Position numbers and translations under genes: made by a program | The notes under the pieces: model-generated | Database searches by the model: none | Told to the model about the DNA's origin: nothing | Seen by the model: the letters and a program-made list of their open reading frames with translations, nothing else | Assembly (NCBI GenBank): GCA_026120185.1 | Contig: JANUWF010002057.1 | Location: 1,364,001-1,428,000, forward strand | DNA from: Voacanga thouarsii | Taxonomy: Eukaryota; Streptophyta; Magnoliopsida; Gentianales; Apocynaceae | DNA length: 64,000 nucleotides | Reading direction: 5' to 3' | Shown here: in pieces, positions 31,212 to 42,245 of the stretch | Layout of the letters: each line of letters starts with the position of its first letter | Numbering within the stretch: position 1 is the stretch's first letter

Positions 31212-31898
31212 GCACCAAACAATGATCTTTTCATTTTTTATTAACTAACATGATCTTCTCAATCAGATTCTTTTCTCAAACTAAAAATAGTGAACCAAAC
31301 ATTATATTTTAAAAATAAAAATTGTGATTACTTTTCCATCTAACTTTTCTTGACATTCAAACGGATAAAAGAATTTAGCATTTCTCACATAAATATTTTA
31401 AATTAAATTTTGAATTAAAAGGAAAATTTTGAAAATATCATTCGATAATTCAACAGAAATTATCATAAGTAAAGCACATTTAGACATAAATGAAGACGAT
31501 ATATATTCTCAAAATTCGAATTATCTTCAAGATGAAATATGGTCTCTAATAATTTGGCATAAATGTTTCTTTTAGATTAACTTGAGCCTATGAAAAGATT
31601 CTTTGAAGATAAGTGATGTTTTGATAGACTCTATATTATTGTAACGTTGAAAGATTATTCAAAGATAAATTTTAATTAAAAAAGTATTTTTTTTTCTTCC
31701 AACCTATTAAAACGGTATTTTATTACTATCTTGAAATGATTATACCTTTCTTGTATTATAAATTATAAAGATAACATTTCATTTACTTTTCTTGTCCATT
31801 TAAGAAGGTTTTTTATAAAAACGAGAACAGGAATTCATTTGTTTTTTATTTATTTATTTTTTGGAATTTTGTAATAAAATATGATAACAAACATTTTG
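31212..31898. repeat. Unrelated insertion replacing the inner 5' LTR end of copy B
   Basis: Homology to the Copia leader stops near 31211 and LTR homology resumes near 31899, leaving ~690 bases that belong to neither. About 31425-31883 matches 63457-63929 at the far end of the window in the same orientation. No coding and no clear terminal inverted repeats are seen. Confidence 0.75.
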
Positions 31899-33308
31899 TA
31901 ATATTTATTATTTTTCTTGGACCCAAAAGGCCCAAAATAACAAACATTAATTATTTATTTTCTGGGCTTATAGAAATAACCCAATAAATAATTAATGAGC
32001 CAAAATGAACCAAAATAATTAAATTTTAATTATTTATTTCTTGGGCTTATATAAATAACCTAATAAATAATTAAGCATTAATTATTTCCCCCTAGTTTAA
32101 GCCCATGTTAATTTTATAATTATTCAAACTGGACCTAGGCCCTGAATAATTAACTAACCAATTAAACCAGATAATTAATTTCTCTCAACTCCTATTTTTA
32201 TTTTATTTATTCATTTATTTTATTCTAGTCTAATAATAAATTAGACTTCTTGAATAAAATAAAATAAAATCCTCTTTAACTGAGACCAATTCCTCAACCT
32301 AAAATTAATTAGGACTTACGGGCTATTCCAAGGACCAAAAAGACACATCGCCTTAGCTGCTAAAATGATCAAAATACCCCTGCTATATAAATAGCGGTAT
32401 TTTACATTTTAAATATTTCCTAATATCACCATAAGGAAATATTGACCCCAAGGATAATGCTTCGTTAGCAAAGTTTCCGACCTACAGGTAAAATGACTAA
32501 AATACCCCTCTACACATCGCCGTACATTTAGAGAGGAAAAAGTGTACTAACACCTTCCTAAATGACATCTACCATCCTTAGGCTTTTAGTCTAATAATCT
32601 ACGACTTCCTGGGGTGTTTCCGCTTTCCAAGGGAGCTACTCTAAAGCAAACATTTAAATCATGTTCCCAAGGCCCTAGACATTTAGATTATTCAGACAAT
32701 CACAATGGGCGATATAGTGTAGAAACTATCTTGTATAAGTCTGTCTTAATTAATTAGTTACATAAACCCAATATGCAAGTATATTGGTTCTATTATAGAA
32801 TTTCAACTATAGCATATCAAAGTATATGCTTCCAGCTTCATCAGACCACCAACTCATACTCAAGTTGTAGAGTATTAGTCCACGCTGCAGCGGTAGTAGT
32901 CTAAGTTTTTACCATATAATACTTTTAGAAATCACTACTATAGGTCATATCCTACGTATTCGAAATACGCTTATGTCATGAAGTGAGTGGACTACTCACT
33001 GGCTAAAGGTAAGCCATTTCTCATTGGAATTCATAACATAATAATCTAAATATGATGAGATTCCTATTCTCACCAATAAGTTAATAACAAATGTTTATGT
33101 GTTTAAATAACCCATGATCCATACCTTACTGTGAAAGACCACCATTCACATAGATCACTTATTTAAACATAATGAGTTTGTTCCAAACGAAATTGTGCAC
33201 AAATAAATAAAAAATAAATTCACAAACGATTTCTGAAAATAAATTTTTTTATTAAAATATTCGATATTTACGTTAGAAACTTAGTCTAAGAGGGCATACT
33301 ATCCGATA
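31899..33308 (-). repeat. 5' LTR of Copia copy B (inner end lost)
   Basis: About 1410 bp homologous to 24165-25582. It ends at 33308 with the terminal dinucleotide changed from TG to TA on the minus strand. Confidence 0.88.
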
Positions 33309-33469
33309 GTCTAAGCAAGATATTTCTTATGTCGTTTATGTTCTCCCTCTAATTTAGAGAATAATGATTAATTAAAATGATAATCAGTAAATTTTGCTGT
33401 GAATACATTTCCTGTTAGGGGTTCAACATACTTGATAATAGAGGAAGAATTATATCTAACGTATCAAGC

Positions 33470-33920
33470 TTTTTGGGACCGGACCGGATTAGTCGGTTAG
33501 ACTGTGAACCAGTTCCTCAAACGGTTCGGTTTGATCATTTAACTCGGACAACTCAAAAAACTGTATTGGATAGTGCAGACTGGATTGGACCGGCCAGTCC
33601 AACATTGAACTTGCCAATTATAAAAAAAAAATTTTGAGTCAAATTTTATAATTTTTTAGGATAAATTAAATTATATAATTTAATAAACTACTTTAATATG
33701 TTAGATTGTTAGTTATAAACTAAAAATGATTATTTTTAATCATGGATTTGAATATTTATGGATTTAAATTACATTATATTGTTGATTAATTTTTTTTAAA
33801 AAAGTTATATTTTAATTTTTAAATTATAATATTACCGATTCAATTACGATTGGACCATTAAACCATGAACTAATAACTTTTTCAGTTTGATGACTGATTC
33901 GGTTCTGAAAATATTGCAGC
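33470..33920. mobile_element. MITE inside Copia copy C (first copy)
   Basis: A ~450-bp AT-rich unit bounded by inverse-related ends (TTTTTGGGACCGGACCGG on the left, CGGTTCTGAAAATATT on the right). It interrupts the integrase tail of copy C. A second copy of the same family is at 51546-51994. No coding. The superfamily is not certain because the target duplication is unclear here. Confidence 0.6.
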
Positions 33921-33992
33921 GTATATCCCCTTTCTTCTTTGAGGATTCATCTTTGTACATTGGTTTGGTGCAATTGGAACATATACAGCACA

Positions 33993-36310
33993 TCAAAAAA
34001 TTCTTAAATGAGTAATATCTGGTTTTGAACTGAAAGCAAATTGCAAAGGAGAAAATTTATGATAACTAGTTGGCTTTATATGTACAAGTGCTACAACATA
34101 TAAAATAGCATGTCCCCAGGCATGTGTTAGGATATTTGTTTTCATTAATAATAGTCTAATAATTAATTGTAATCTTTTAATGAAAGATTCAGCAAGACTA
34201 TTTTGTGTATGAACATGAGTTACAGAATGTTCAACATTAATCCCAATTAACATGCAATATGCATCAAAAGCATGCGGTGAAAATTCACCAGTATTATCCA
34301 AACGGATATTTTTAATTTAATGGTCAGGAAACTGTGCTCGCAATTTAATTATTTGAGTAAATAATCTCGCAAACGCTAGGTTGTGAGTAGATAATAAACA
34401 CACATATGACTATCGGGATGATACATCAATTAAGATCATAAAATATCTGAATGGTCAACATAATGGATGAATAGGTCCACAAATGTCTCCGTGAATTTGT
34501 TCAAGAAATGTAGAACTTTCAGCTCCTACTTTTACTAGTGATGGTCTAATAATTAATTTTCTTAAGGAACATGTAACATATGAGAATTTTTCTAATGCCA
34601 ATATCTTTTTATTTTTTAATGGATGACTATGTGTATTCTTAATTATTCTTCTCATCATGATAGATCCCGAATGATCCAACCGGTCATGCCAAATACTAAA
34701 AGTAGTAGGATTAGTAAACTTCTAATTTATTAGATGATGAATTTCAATTGTATATATTTTTGCAAAATATAGGCCAATAGAAAAAGACGGTAGTTTTTCT
34801 AATACAGATTTCTTACCTAAATTAATTTGAGTAATATAAAAATGCTCAATACCATTTTCCTCATTTGTTTCAACATGATACCTATTTCCGCGGATATTTT
34901 AAAACTCAATAAATTTCTTCTAAATTTTCAGGAAAATAATGCCTTATCAATATTAATTGTTGTTTCTTCAAGCAATAATATACTAGCTCTTCTGGAGTTT
35001 TCAATCAAATTTATACTACCGTTTATAGTATAAATTTTTATTTCTCTCATTTTGAGATAAGAAAAATATTTATCATTTTTTAGTATAGCGTGTGTAGTTC
35101 CACTATCAATAATACATATATTATCATTAAAAATAGCTATCTGAACAAAATTATATATATGCAAACATAAATATAATTAGAATATAATGAAAATTTACAA
35201 AAATATCAAGGTGAGGTATTAGTTCTTCTGGACACTTCGATCACCAATTAAATGGTCTATCCTACCATTTGGGTGTTTGAAAAAATTAGATACATCTATT
35301 TGGGTAATATTGATATTAAGATCTTCTGAATCAATATTATCGTTGTCAGTATCATTCATTGGATATTGAAAAAAATTTGTTTCAACATTTTTATTTTTCT
35401 TTTCCAGCGAAGCTTGATATAATGCCACTAAATGCTTGGCCGTACGACAGTTACGTGACCAATGACTTTTCATGTCACATCTATAACACTTATTCTCACA
35501 ATTTTCTTACATCTCTTTTTCTTTTCCCTTGTTATCTTTTCTTTCCCACTTCAAGTGGTCAGTATTTCTCATAGCTTGATTATTACTGTGATGTGAAAAA
35601 TATCAAGCGTGTTCACGATCATAACCACGACCACGGCTACGGCCACGACCACGACCATGACTATGACTACGACTATAGCTTCTGCTGGAGCTAACAACAT
35701 TCACTTATGGGAGTGCTGTTGAGCCAGTTGGTCTAGCTTCATGATTTTTCAATAATAACTCATTATTTTTCTCTACAATAAGGAGTGCAATAATTAAATA
35801 AGTAAATTTTGTATACTGTTTTGCTCGATATTGTTGTTGTAGGACAATATTCCAGGCATGAAAGGTGGAGAATGTCTTCTCCAACATATCTTCATTAGTA
35901 ACTTTTTATCCGCATAATTTTAATTGAGATGTAATTTTATACATGACGGAACTATATTCATTCACGATTTTAAAATCTTGCAACCTTAGGTGCAACCATT
36001 CATATCGTTCAGTTAGTAGTACGACCATCTTTAGGTGGTCAAATCTTTCTTTTAAATTTACCCACAGGATATATAGATCTTTTTCGGTAAGATATTCCAT
36101 TTTTAAATTTTCGTCAAGATGACGACGGATAAAAATTAAAACTTTGACTTTTTGTTGTGTAGATGCACTATTTGTTTCTTTAATAGTTTCACTAAGGCCT
36201 TTAGCATTTAGATACATTTCTGCATCGAGAATCCATGACATATAATTTTTTTCAGAAATATCAAGGGTTATAAATTCGAATTTAGTAAGGTTAACTATAA
36301 GAATCAATAA
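33993..36310 (-). pseudogene. Gag, protease and integrase part of Copia copy C
   Basis: Gag is open at 36307-35906 (133 codons, UBN2-like gag with NYMSWILDAEMYL). An Arg/Gly/His-rich basic tract follows at 35690-35600, then a zinc-knuckle tail (HWSRNCRTAKHL, 35470). The protease at 35164-34928 retains DSGTTH. The integrase piece 34301-33993 retains DNTGEF and HTQNSLAESFIKR. Frames are separated by stops and indels. The protease motif is intact, in contrast to copies A and B. Confidence 0.85.
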
Positions 36311-36403
36311 ATGCGTACGTTTAATCTTCTGGCTGTTGTAATGGCAAAAACTCGTACTTTAGTCTTCTAGATTTGGAAACAGTAGAGACTCGTGCTGATA
36401 ACG

Positions 36404-36730
36404 TGTTATAAAATTTTGGTAGTATCAGAATAAAATCTACACACAATAAATCTTTGATTATTATTTGCATAATAATTTTTTCAAATTTCTCTTTTTCTTT
36501 TCTCTCACAATTTTCTCCAACAATTCTCTCACAATTGATATATCTCTCAAGTTTGGGAAGAGCTCTATTTATAGAGCTTTATTAATGGAGTTAATCATCT
36601 ATTTTCACTAATGTATTAGTAGTATCTCTACTAACTCCACTAATACGTATTAGTGATGTTAATAGTGGACATTCATATCTGCTAATGGAATTAGTGAAGA
36701 TTCCACTAATTCACTAATATATTAATAACA
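36404..36730 (-). repeat. 5' LTR of Copia copy C
   Basis: 327 bp with TG...CA ends. On the minus strand its 3' end (TTTATAACA) is followed directly by CGTTATCAGCACGAG, the primer-site context used by a large group of short-LTR plant Copia elements. Confidence 0.8.
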
Positions 36731-36866
36731 TTATCTACTTTTTAGTTGTGACAATCTTGAACAACATTAAAATTTAGATTTTTTTTATTTGCAACATATA
36801 ATCATACTCAATAGATAATTTATATTTTTTCAAAATTATTCTTTTTTTTAAAATATACTAGGTTGA

Positions 36867-37262
36867 TGTCCCATGCGTTGCACGGGTTGTTATGTTATTA
36901 AGATTTAATGTATTAATATTAAATATATATTATTAATTAACTTAATTAATAATTTAATTAAGTTAATTTTAAAATAAATTTAGATAGTATTCAAAGAATT
37001 ACGCATTTCAATATATTAATACTAAATACAAATATATATAGTATTTAAAGAATCACATATTTCAATGTATTAATTTAGATAGTATTCAAAGAATTACACA
37101 TTTCAATGTATTAATATTAAATACATATATATTTTATTAGTTAATTTAATTAATTAAGATTTTAAATAAATTTAAATATAATTTTTATTTTTCTTTTAAA
37201 AAAATTCATTTAGCCACGTGTCACCTTATAATACTTTCACGTATCGTAATAGTATATTTTAT
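36867..37262 (-). mobile_element. Possible small Helitron
   Basis: Read on the minus strand, a GC hairpin (CCCGTGCAACGCATGGG) is followed by ACATCAAC and the terminus CTAG, then a T in flanking DNA. This is the 3' structure of Helitrons. The proposed 5' end near 37262 contains TATACTATTACGATACGTG and CACGTGG, typical of small plant Helitrons. The interior is AT-rich with internally repeated ATTCAAAGAATTAC motifs. The 5' end is uncertain because a (TA)n tract abuts it. Confidence 0.45.
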
Positions 37263-37268
37263 TTTTGA

Positions 37269-37319
<51 letters not shown>
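37269..37319. repeat. (TA)n microsatellite
   Basis: About 25 TA repeats. Open frames across it on both strands are artefacts. Confidence 0.9.
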
Positions 37320-37321
<2 letters not shown>

Positions 37322-37755
37322 AGAGTTCAGGGAGAATTAAGAATAGTCGAAACTTGTAAACTAAGAGCGAAGGCAGCAAGGAATTGGGAAAGGGAAGCCG
37401 TACAAACAGCATCTTTAGTGAAACTCTTGTTAATAACCAGTTGGGTTGTGGACTCGATATTTTTCGATTACAACTAATCTCTGTTTCTTTATAATTGATG
37501 TAGGATTTTTTAAGAAATGGAGACTTGTTAGAGGGATAACTAAGAAATAAATTGGTAAACAGCAGTCCCTCCAACCCCCCACCCTCCTCTCTAAGTAAAA
37601 GCCTAGGTTAAATAAGTCATGATATGGCTACCCGAAAGAATCTAATCACCACAAAATGTTATTTTCATTCCGATAGAATAATAGATTCACTAATACAAAC
37701 TCAATTTTGTCAACATAAAATATCAAATGATAAGGGTCTCGCCTTATTAGATCAG
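37320..37755. other. Spacer before the ZFWD fragment
   Basis: No gene recognised. The last bases (TTAGATCAG at 37747-37755) look like an intron 3' end abutting the WD40-coding exon. Confidence 0.5.
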
Positions 37756-38188
37756 ACTCTACTCTGGTTCCGTCGACAATTCCGTAAGGGTGTGGAGTCT
37801 TGAAAATTTGGAGTGCCTGCATACTTTGGCAGACCATACTGATGTTGTGATGTCTGTTCTTTGTTGGGATCAATTTCTTTTGTCGTGTTCATTGGACAAA
37901 ACTGTGAAGGTTTGGGCTTGCACAGAGAATGGGAACCTGGAAGTTATCTACACGCACAAAGAAGAACATGGATTGCTGACCCTTTGTGGGATGCATGATG
38001 CAGCCAACAAGCCAGTTTTACTCTGCTCATGCAATGATGATTCGGTTCGTATCTATGATCTGCCCTCCTTTGCAGATAGGGGCAAGATTTTTTCCAAGAC
38101 GGAGGTGCGAGCCATACAAAATGGTCCTGGCATATTTTTCACTGGGGATGGAGCTGGTCCGGTGAGAGTCTGGAAGTGGGAGGGATAA
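37756..38188 (+). pseudogene. 3' exon of a CCCH zinc-finger WD40 (ZFWD) gene, 5' part missing
   Basis: An uninterrupted frame of about 143 codons begins at an apparent splice acceptor and encodes the last WD40 blades. Recognisable pieces are LYSGSVDNSVRVW, CLHTLADHTDVVMSVLCW, LLSCSLDKTVKVW, THKEEHGLLTLCGMHD, VLLCSCNDDSVRIYDLPSF and the terminal FTGDGAGPVRVWKW. The THKEEHG and LCGMHD blocks are diagnostic of plant ZFWD proteins (CCCH finger plus seven WD40 repeats, ~400-440 aa). The first ~290 residues, including the CCCH finger, are absent: upstream is (TA)n, a Helitron-like element and Copia DNA. The exon itself has no stop, so loss of the 5' part is recent or this piece is still under constraint. 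Confidence 0.85.
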
Positions 38189-39649
38189 ATTTCTATTCTT
38201 TTTGTAACCTTGTAACTTGCTCTTGATTCATGAGCATTTGAATGTAACTTTTTGTTGGTTAATACAACTCCATGTAACACTTTTTGATTGAGTTTTGTTT
38301 GTGAATAGAACTTCAACTCTAATTTTGTTTATTTCGGTTTTATGGTTGTCGAACTTTATACTCTCTTGCATTGTAAAGAATTGAGCTCCACAGTTGCTTA
38401 AGAGAAAATTCTTTCTGTAACTTCTTGCCCCTTAAAATCTCTCCCCATGGTTTAAAACAAATATCCATGGAGTGAATCAATTTGCTGCAGATTTGGGGAA
38501 GAAGGTAAAATTAATGATGTGTTTTTAGTTGCTGAGTTATTTGTTATTCTAATTGATGTTGAAGTTTGGTGATTTAAGATTTTAAATATTTGTGTTACTC
38601 GATGTAATTTTTTGATGCTTACGGTTGTCATTGTGCTTTGATTTGGTTGAAAGCTTGAATCGATCCTGAATCGACCTGTAGTTTTGAATTGAAAATGATT
38701 TTATTCGAAATGATCTTAAATGTAAGTCTAGTCTCACGTTACTTGATTTTCAGCATATGCATATGCATTTAATATTTTATGCCTTCATTTTCTTATTTTA
38801 TATAGATGAATATTCATTTTCAGGATTTTATGTTATTTGTGTATTTCATTTTGTTATTCGAGCTGATTTAGCAAGCTTTATTTTCAATGATGGCATCTGG
38901 ATTTGCAGACTATATATACTTGGGGCATACATGATAGTTTTAGAATCATTCCATTGCAATTTGGCAAATCTGGAAGGAGCTTTTAGATTACGAACCATAT
39001 GCATTTGAGTGCATGCTTGGATGGCTTGATTTTTTATATGCGGTTATTTGAGCATTCACTTCTGTATGGACAGTATTCTGCATGCAGAGAAGCCTATGAA
39101 CTCTATTTGAATTGTAATTTTGATACTGTTTAGTTTAGCATATCATGCATTTTTAAAGGTTTTACTCTCATTCTAATTTCCACAATCGAAATAGTGAAAA
39201 GTGTGTTTCTATCTGTGTCTAGTATATACTTGTCTGTATCAGTTTAGTTGTGGAGTTTAGGAAATGATGACAAGATAGAAATGTTCTGAGGCTGCCACCT
39301 ATAATCTCTTTGCATGTCAGTCTGATCCAAACCCCCAAATTTTTGTAAGCATCCAAGTAACACTTGCCTGGGTCTATATAATATTCGTTTATCTCTTTTA
39401 TTGTCAGAGAAATATTAAAAAACTTATTTTTCCTGTCAAATATTTTGTGCACTTTTTTTGCTCCACTGTGTGGGTGAGGTATGTGTCATTAGTTGCATGT
39501 GCTTAATCGACTCAATGTACCTTTTTGTTGAGCTTTAAAATTTTTTGCATTGTAAAGAATTGAGCTCCACAATTTCTTGCATTCATCCTATAACTTCTTC
39601 ATTCTATAACTTCTTTTCCTTAGAAATCTTTCCTTGTGGTGTTAAAACA
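38189..39649. other. 3' flank of ZFWD fragment and spacer
   Basis: The first ~120 bases resemble a 3' UTR. No gene recognised after that. A segment starting ATTGTAAAGAATTGAGCTCC at about 38375 is repeated at about 39549 just before the GOT1-like pseudogene, suggesting a local duplication. Confidence 0.5.
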
Positions 39650-40303
39650 GAGACTAGTCTTGGACTGACTGGATTTGGAGTCTTTCTCTCATCTTTGGTA
39701 ATCATTTTCTTCTTTGTCAAGGGACTAATTGCAATGGTAAATGTAAGTAAAATGGCTTTGTACTGTCTATTAATCTGTGGTTCCTTTCTTATAATCTATG
39801 TTACCACGCACTTAAGCTTACAATGTTTTTTCTTGATCAGATCCTTTTCTTCTCTGGTGTGATGTTTACCATTGGGCTGAAATCGTCCTCTTTGTAGTTT
39901 GTCCTGAAACATGTGAATTATAAGGTCTCATTTGCTTGTCATTCTTGACATGTGCTCTGTTTTGTATTCTGAACATTAACTCGTTCTCTTACCAGTTCAG
40001 TTTGGAATATTTGCTGTTGAATAGGGAACAATATCATTTGGTGATTGGTTCTTCTTGGTCACCATTGTTGGCCTATATTGGGAATGATTTTGGAGGCTTA
40101 TGGCTTTGTTGTGCTCTTTAGGTTAGCTAGACTCTCCCTGGCTCTTTTTTGTTCTTCTGTTATCTTACTAACTATTCTCTATTGGTCATTGGATGATTTT
40201 TCTTTCTTTTCCCTGCAGTGGGTTTTGACCAACACTTGCAGTTTTTCTGCATAAGATATCTATTCTTGGTTGGATTTTTCCAGCAGCGATATATTTGATT
40301 GGT
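39650..40303 (+). pseudogene. GOT1-like (vesicle transport protein) pseudogene with introns
   Basis: Segments match the small four-helix Golgi membrane protein GOT1: SLGLTGFGVFLSSLVIIFFF and GLIAM (39656-39740), then ILFFSGVMFTIGLKSS (39841-39893), then a GTISFGDWFF-like piece (about 40026) and MILEAYGFVVLF (about 40085-40125), ending near a WIF..Q motif (40275). The gaps between the pieces have intron-like borders (GTAAGT ... GATCAG at 39742-39840; GTTAGC ... CTGCAG at about 40122-40219), so this is a genomic rather than reverse-transcribed copy. A stop follows GLKSSL and frameshifts break the third piece. GOT1 acts in ER-Golgi transport; this copy cannot make it. Confidence 0.75.
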
Positions 40304-42245
40304 ATATTTATGATTGTCATATTACTGTACTTGCCATATTACCAACTTATGATTGTCATATTACTATACTTGTGGATAAAAACTTTTTGGAGTTTTGGTT
40401 GGTGTGAAACTCAGTTCAAGTTTTGGGTTAAATTTTGTGCTCTTTTATTTCTCTTGTGCCATTGAGTGTAGATTGGGCATTCTTTATCCAATCACAAATA
40501 TTGACATAGGTAAGATAGGAAAGCATGGATATAAATTCTTTAATACTAGTTTCTTGAAACCGTCACATTTGAGAAAATATGCATTGCACTTTGCTAAAGA
40601 TGTATCAAAGAGAGGCAAAATGAAATGGTAAATCAAAACAATCACCTAATTAACATTTAAAAAAAAACTAGAATACTCAAAAGAATCTTTGCAGCCATGA
40701 CTTTCTGATTCAACAGTTTCAGGAAGGTCCCATTATTCTAGTTGAAATTGAAATAAATATTTCAGAACTTTATAGCAATTAAAAACCTACCTTGTGTGTT
40801 TATAGTACTTCCTTTTTTGGTGTAAAGGTGGATGGGGATAGAGTTGGTTATCTTGTTATAGGAAGTGTCAATACCGGGTTCTGATTTGATTAAATGAATT
40901 TGCCGTTTGTGACAGATTTGATTTGTAGTACTATTTAGTTTGGATAAATTGATTGTGCATACAGTCCAAGGATGTATTTTGTTTGTTGGGCCATAAACAA
41001 TGAATTTCTCTATGCTGTGAATTAGACGAAAAATATTTTTATTTTCTTAAATGTCAGGAAACCACATTGATATTTCTATGTTTTTGATAAGTTTCTACTT
41101 GTAAGTTATAATTAGTTGTTAAATCTGTCTAGATGTGCTGGCCAAGAAACCTGACTATGAGTCCTCCTATTCCAGTATCTTAACTGTGCTTTTGCATCGT
41201 CATCAATTTTGAACCTTGTTTAATTCATGCCTTCTTTTGTCCTTGTGTAATTCTTGAAATGTCAGTGTAGGATGGTTACACCTCATTTTCGCACATCAAC
41301 TCCATCTAACTTTCATAAATAATTTTTAATTGGAATGTTGCTTTATAAATCCTGCCTCACTTGTGTGCTTTCCTAACTATCCTCCCTCACCTTCCAAAAG
41401 AAACACACTAAAGCAAGGGGAAAAAGAAAAATGGTAGGGGATAAAAAGATTTGATCAGACAGTTTTTCATGACTTTTTTAATTTCAGTATCTAGGAAGTC
41501 TATATGTTGTGAAGTGCCAGATGCTAGTTTGTATGCATCTGAATATTTCTATTGCCATATCTGGCATGATTCAACTACCTTTATGCCTTTCTATGAAGAG
41601 TTTGTTCTCACCACATATTATTCTAAAATAATGTGGCACTTTGTAATCTGTGACAAGGCAACTGCTTCTTCAGAGGTTTAGTGTGTTTAAATAGCAGATG
41701 TCTGCAACATATTTTTCAGATTCTAGATTCAATTTCAAGACATTTACTAACTTCGTTAAAAATTAGCACCTTCCTCTGGAGGTTATTTAGTATTCTTGGG
41801 CACTTTTCTTGAAGCTTGGAAGAGAAATTGCATTCCCTCTGTCTGAATTTGAATGTCCCAATTTGTGTTGAAATTCAATATAAAATAAGACATTCAAATT
41901 TCGATGCAAGGAGTATTTTTGTTGGATTTTTGCCTCAACATAGATGAAAAGATTTTGGTACAACAGAGGCATAGGCAGTTGGTGGTTTATAAGCTAGCAA
42001 ATAAGTGTGATCAGGATTTTTGACTTTCAGTTTCCTACCAAAATGACAGTGACATATGCTAAAAGCTTTTCACTAAAATAAACTGCACAAAAGTTTTAAA
42101 ATAGAAATTAAAAGCTGTAACATTGAGAGATCAAGAGAACAGTTTTCTTGTATTCATTGATTCACTCTAGTTGGGAAGACAAAATGGCTTGGTGCAAACT
42201 ATGAATAATACACAAGAAGGTAAGTTAAGTGCATATACCAGATTT
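40304..42245. other. Intergenic spacer, no gene recognised
   Basis: About 1.9 kb of AT-rich DNA with only short open frames. At 41831-41925 an imperfect inverted pair (CCCTCTGTCTGAATTTGAATGTCC and its rough inverse near AAGGAGTA) hints at a decayed Stowaway-type MITE. Confidence 0.45.

Larger units (their letters stand above)
23584..33308 (-). mobile_element. Copia retrotransposon copy B, nested in copy C
   Basis: Same family as copy A: gag-pol is closely similar along its length and the first half of the LTR matches. On the minus strand it runs from the 5' LTR (33308 leftwards) through leader, gag-pol and polypurine tract to a complete 3' LTR (23584-25582). The 5' LTR starts TA instead of TG because of a point change at the terminus. 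About 590 bases of the inner end of the 5' LTR, including the boundary with the primer site, are missing and replaced by unrelated sequence (31212-31898). Confidence 0.9.
23579..33313. other. GTCTA target-site duplication around Copia copy B
   Basis: GTCTA occurs at 23579-23583 and 33309-33313, flanking copy B exactly. Both sides are Copia copy C sequence, which proves that B inserted into C. Confidence 0.85.
21232..36730 (-). mobile_element. Older Copia element (copy C), split by nested insertions
   Basis: On the minus strand the order is LTR (36404-36730), gag, zinc knuckle, protease and integrase (36310-33990), then a foreign Copia (23584-33308), then reverse transcriptase and RNase H (23500-21600), then a truncated 3' LTR (21232-21336). 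The two LTR remnants share CCACTAATTCACTAATATATT and the GTGGACAT block. The family differs from copies A and B: its LTR is only 327 bp and gag ends in an Arg/Gly-rich tract (35620-35690). The outer part of the 3' LTR is missing, so no target duplication can be checked. Confidence 0.88.

Noticed and set aside
37221..37574. Open frames containing runs of Tyr-Ile
   Set aside because: They are translations of a (TA)n microsatellite; the same applies to 63359-63613.
41831..41925. Possible Stowaway MITE (CCCTCTGTC... / ...GGAGTA)
   Set aside because: Only one end resembles the consensus, the inverse end is poor and no TA duplication could be fixed, so it is mentioned only in the spacer entry.
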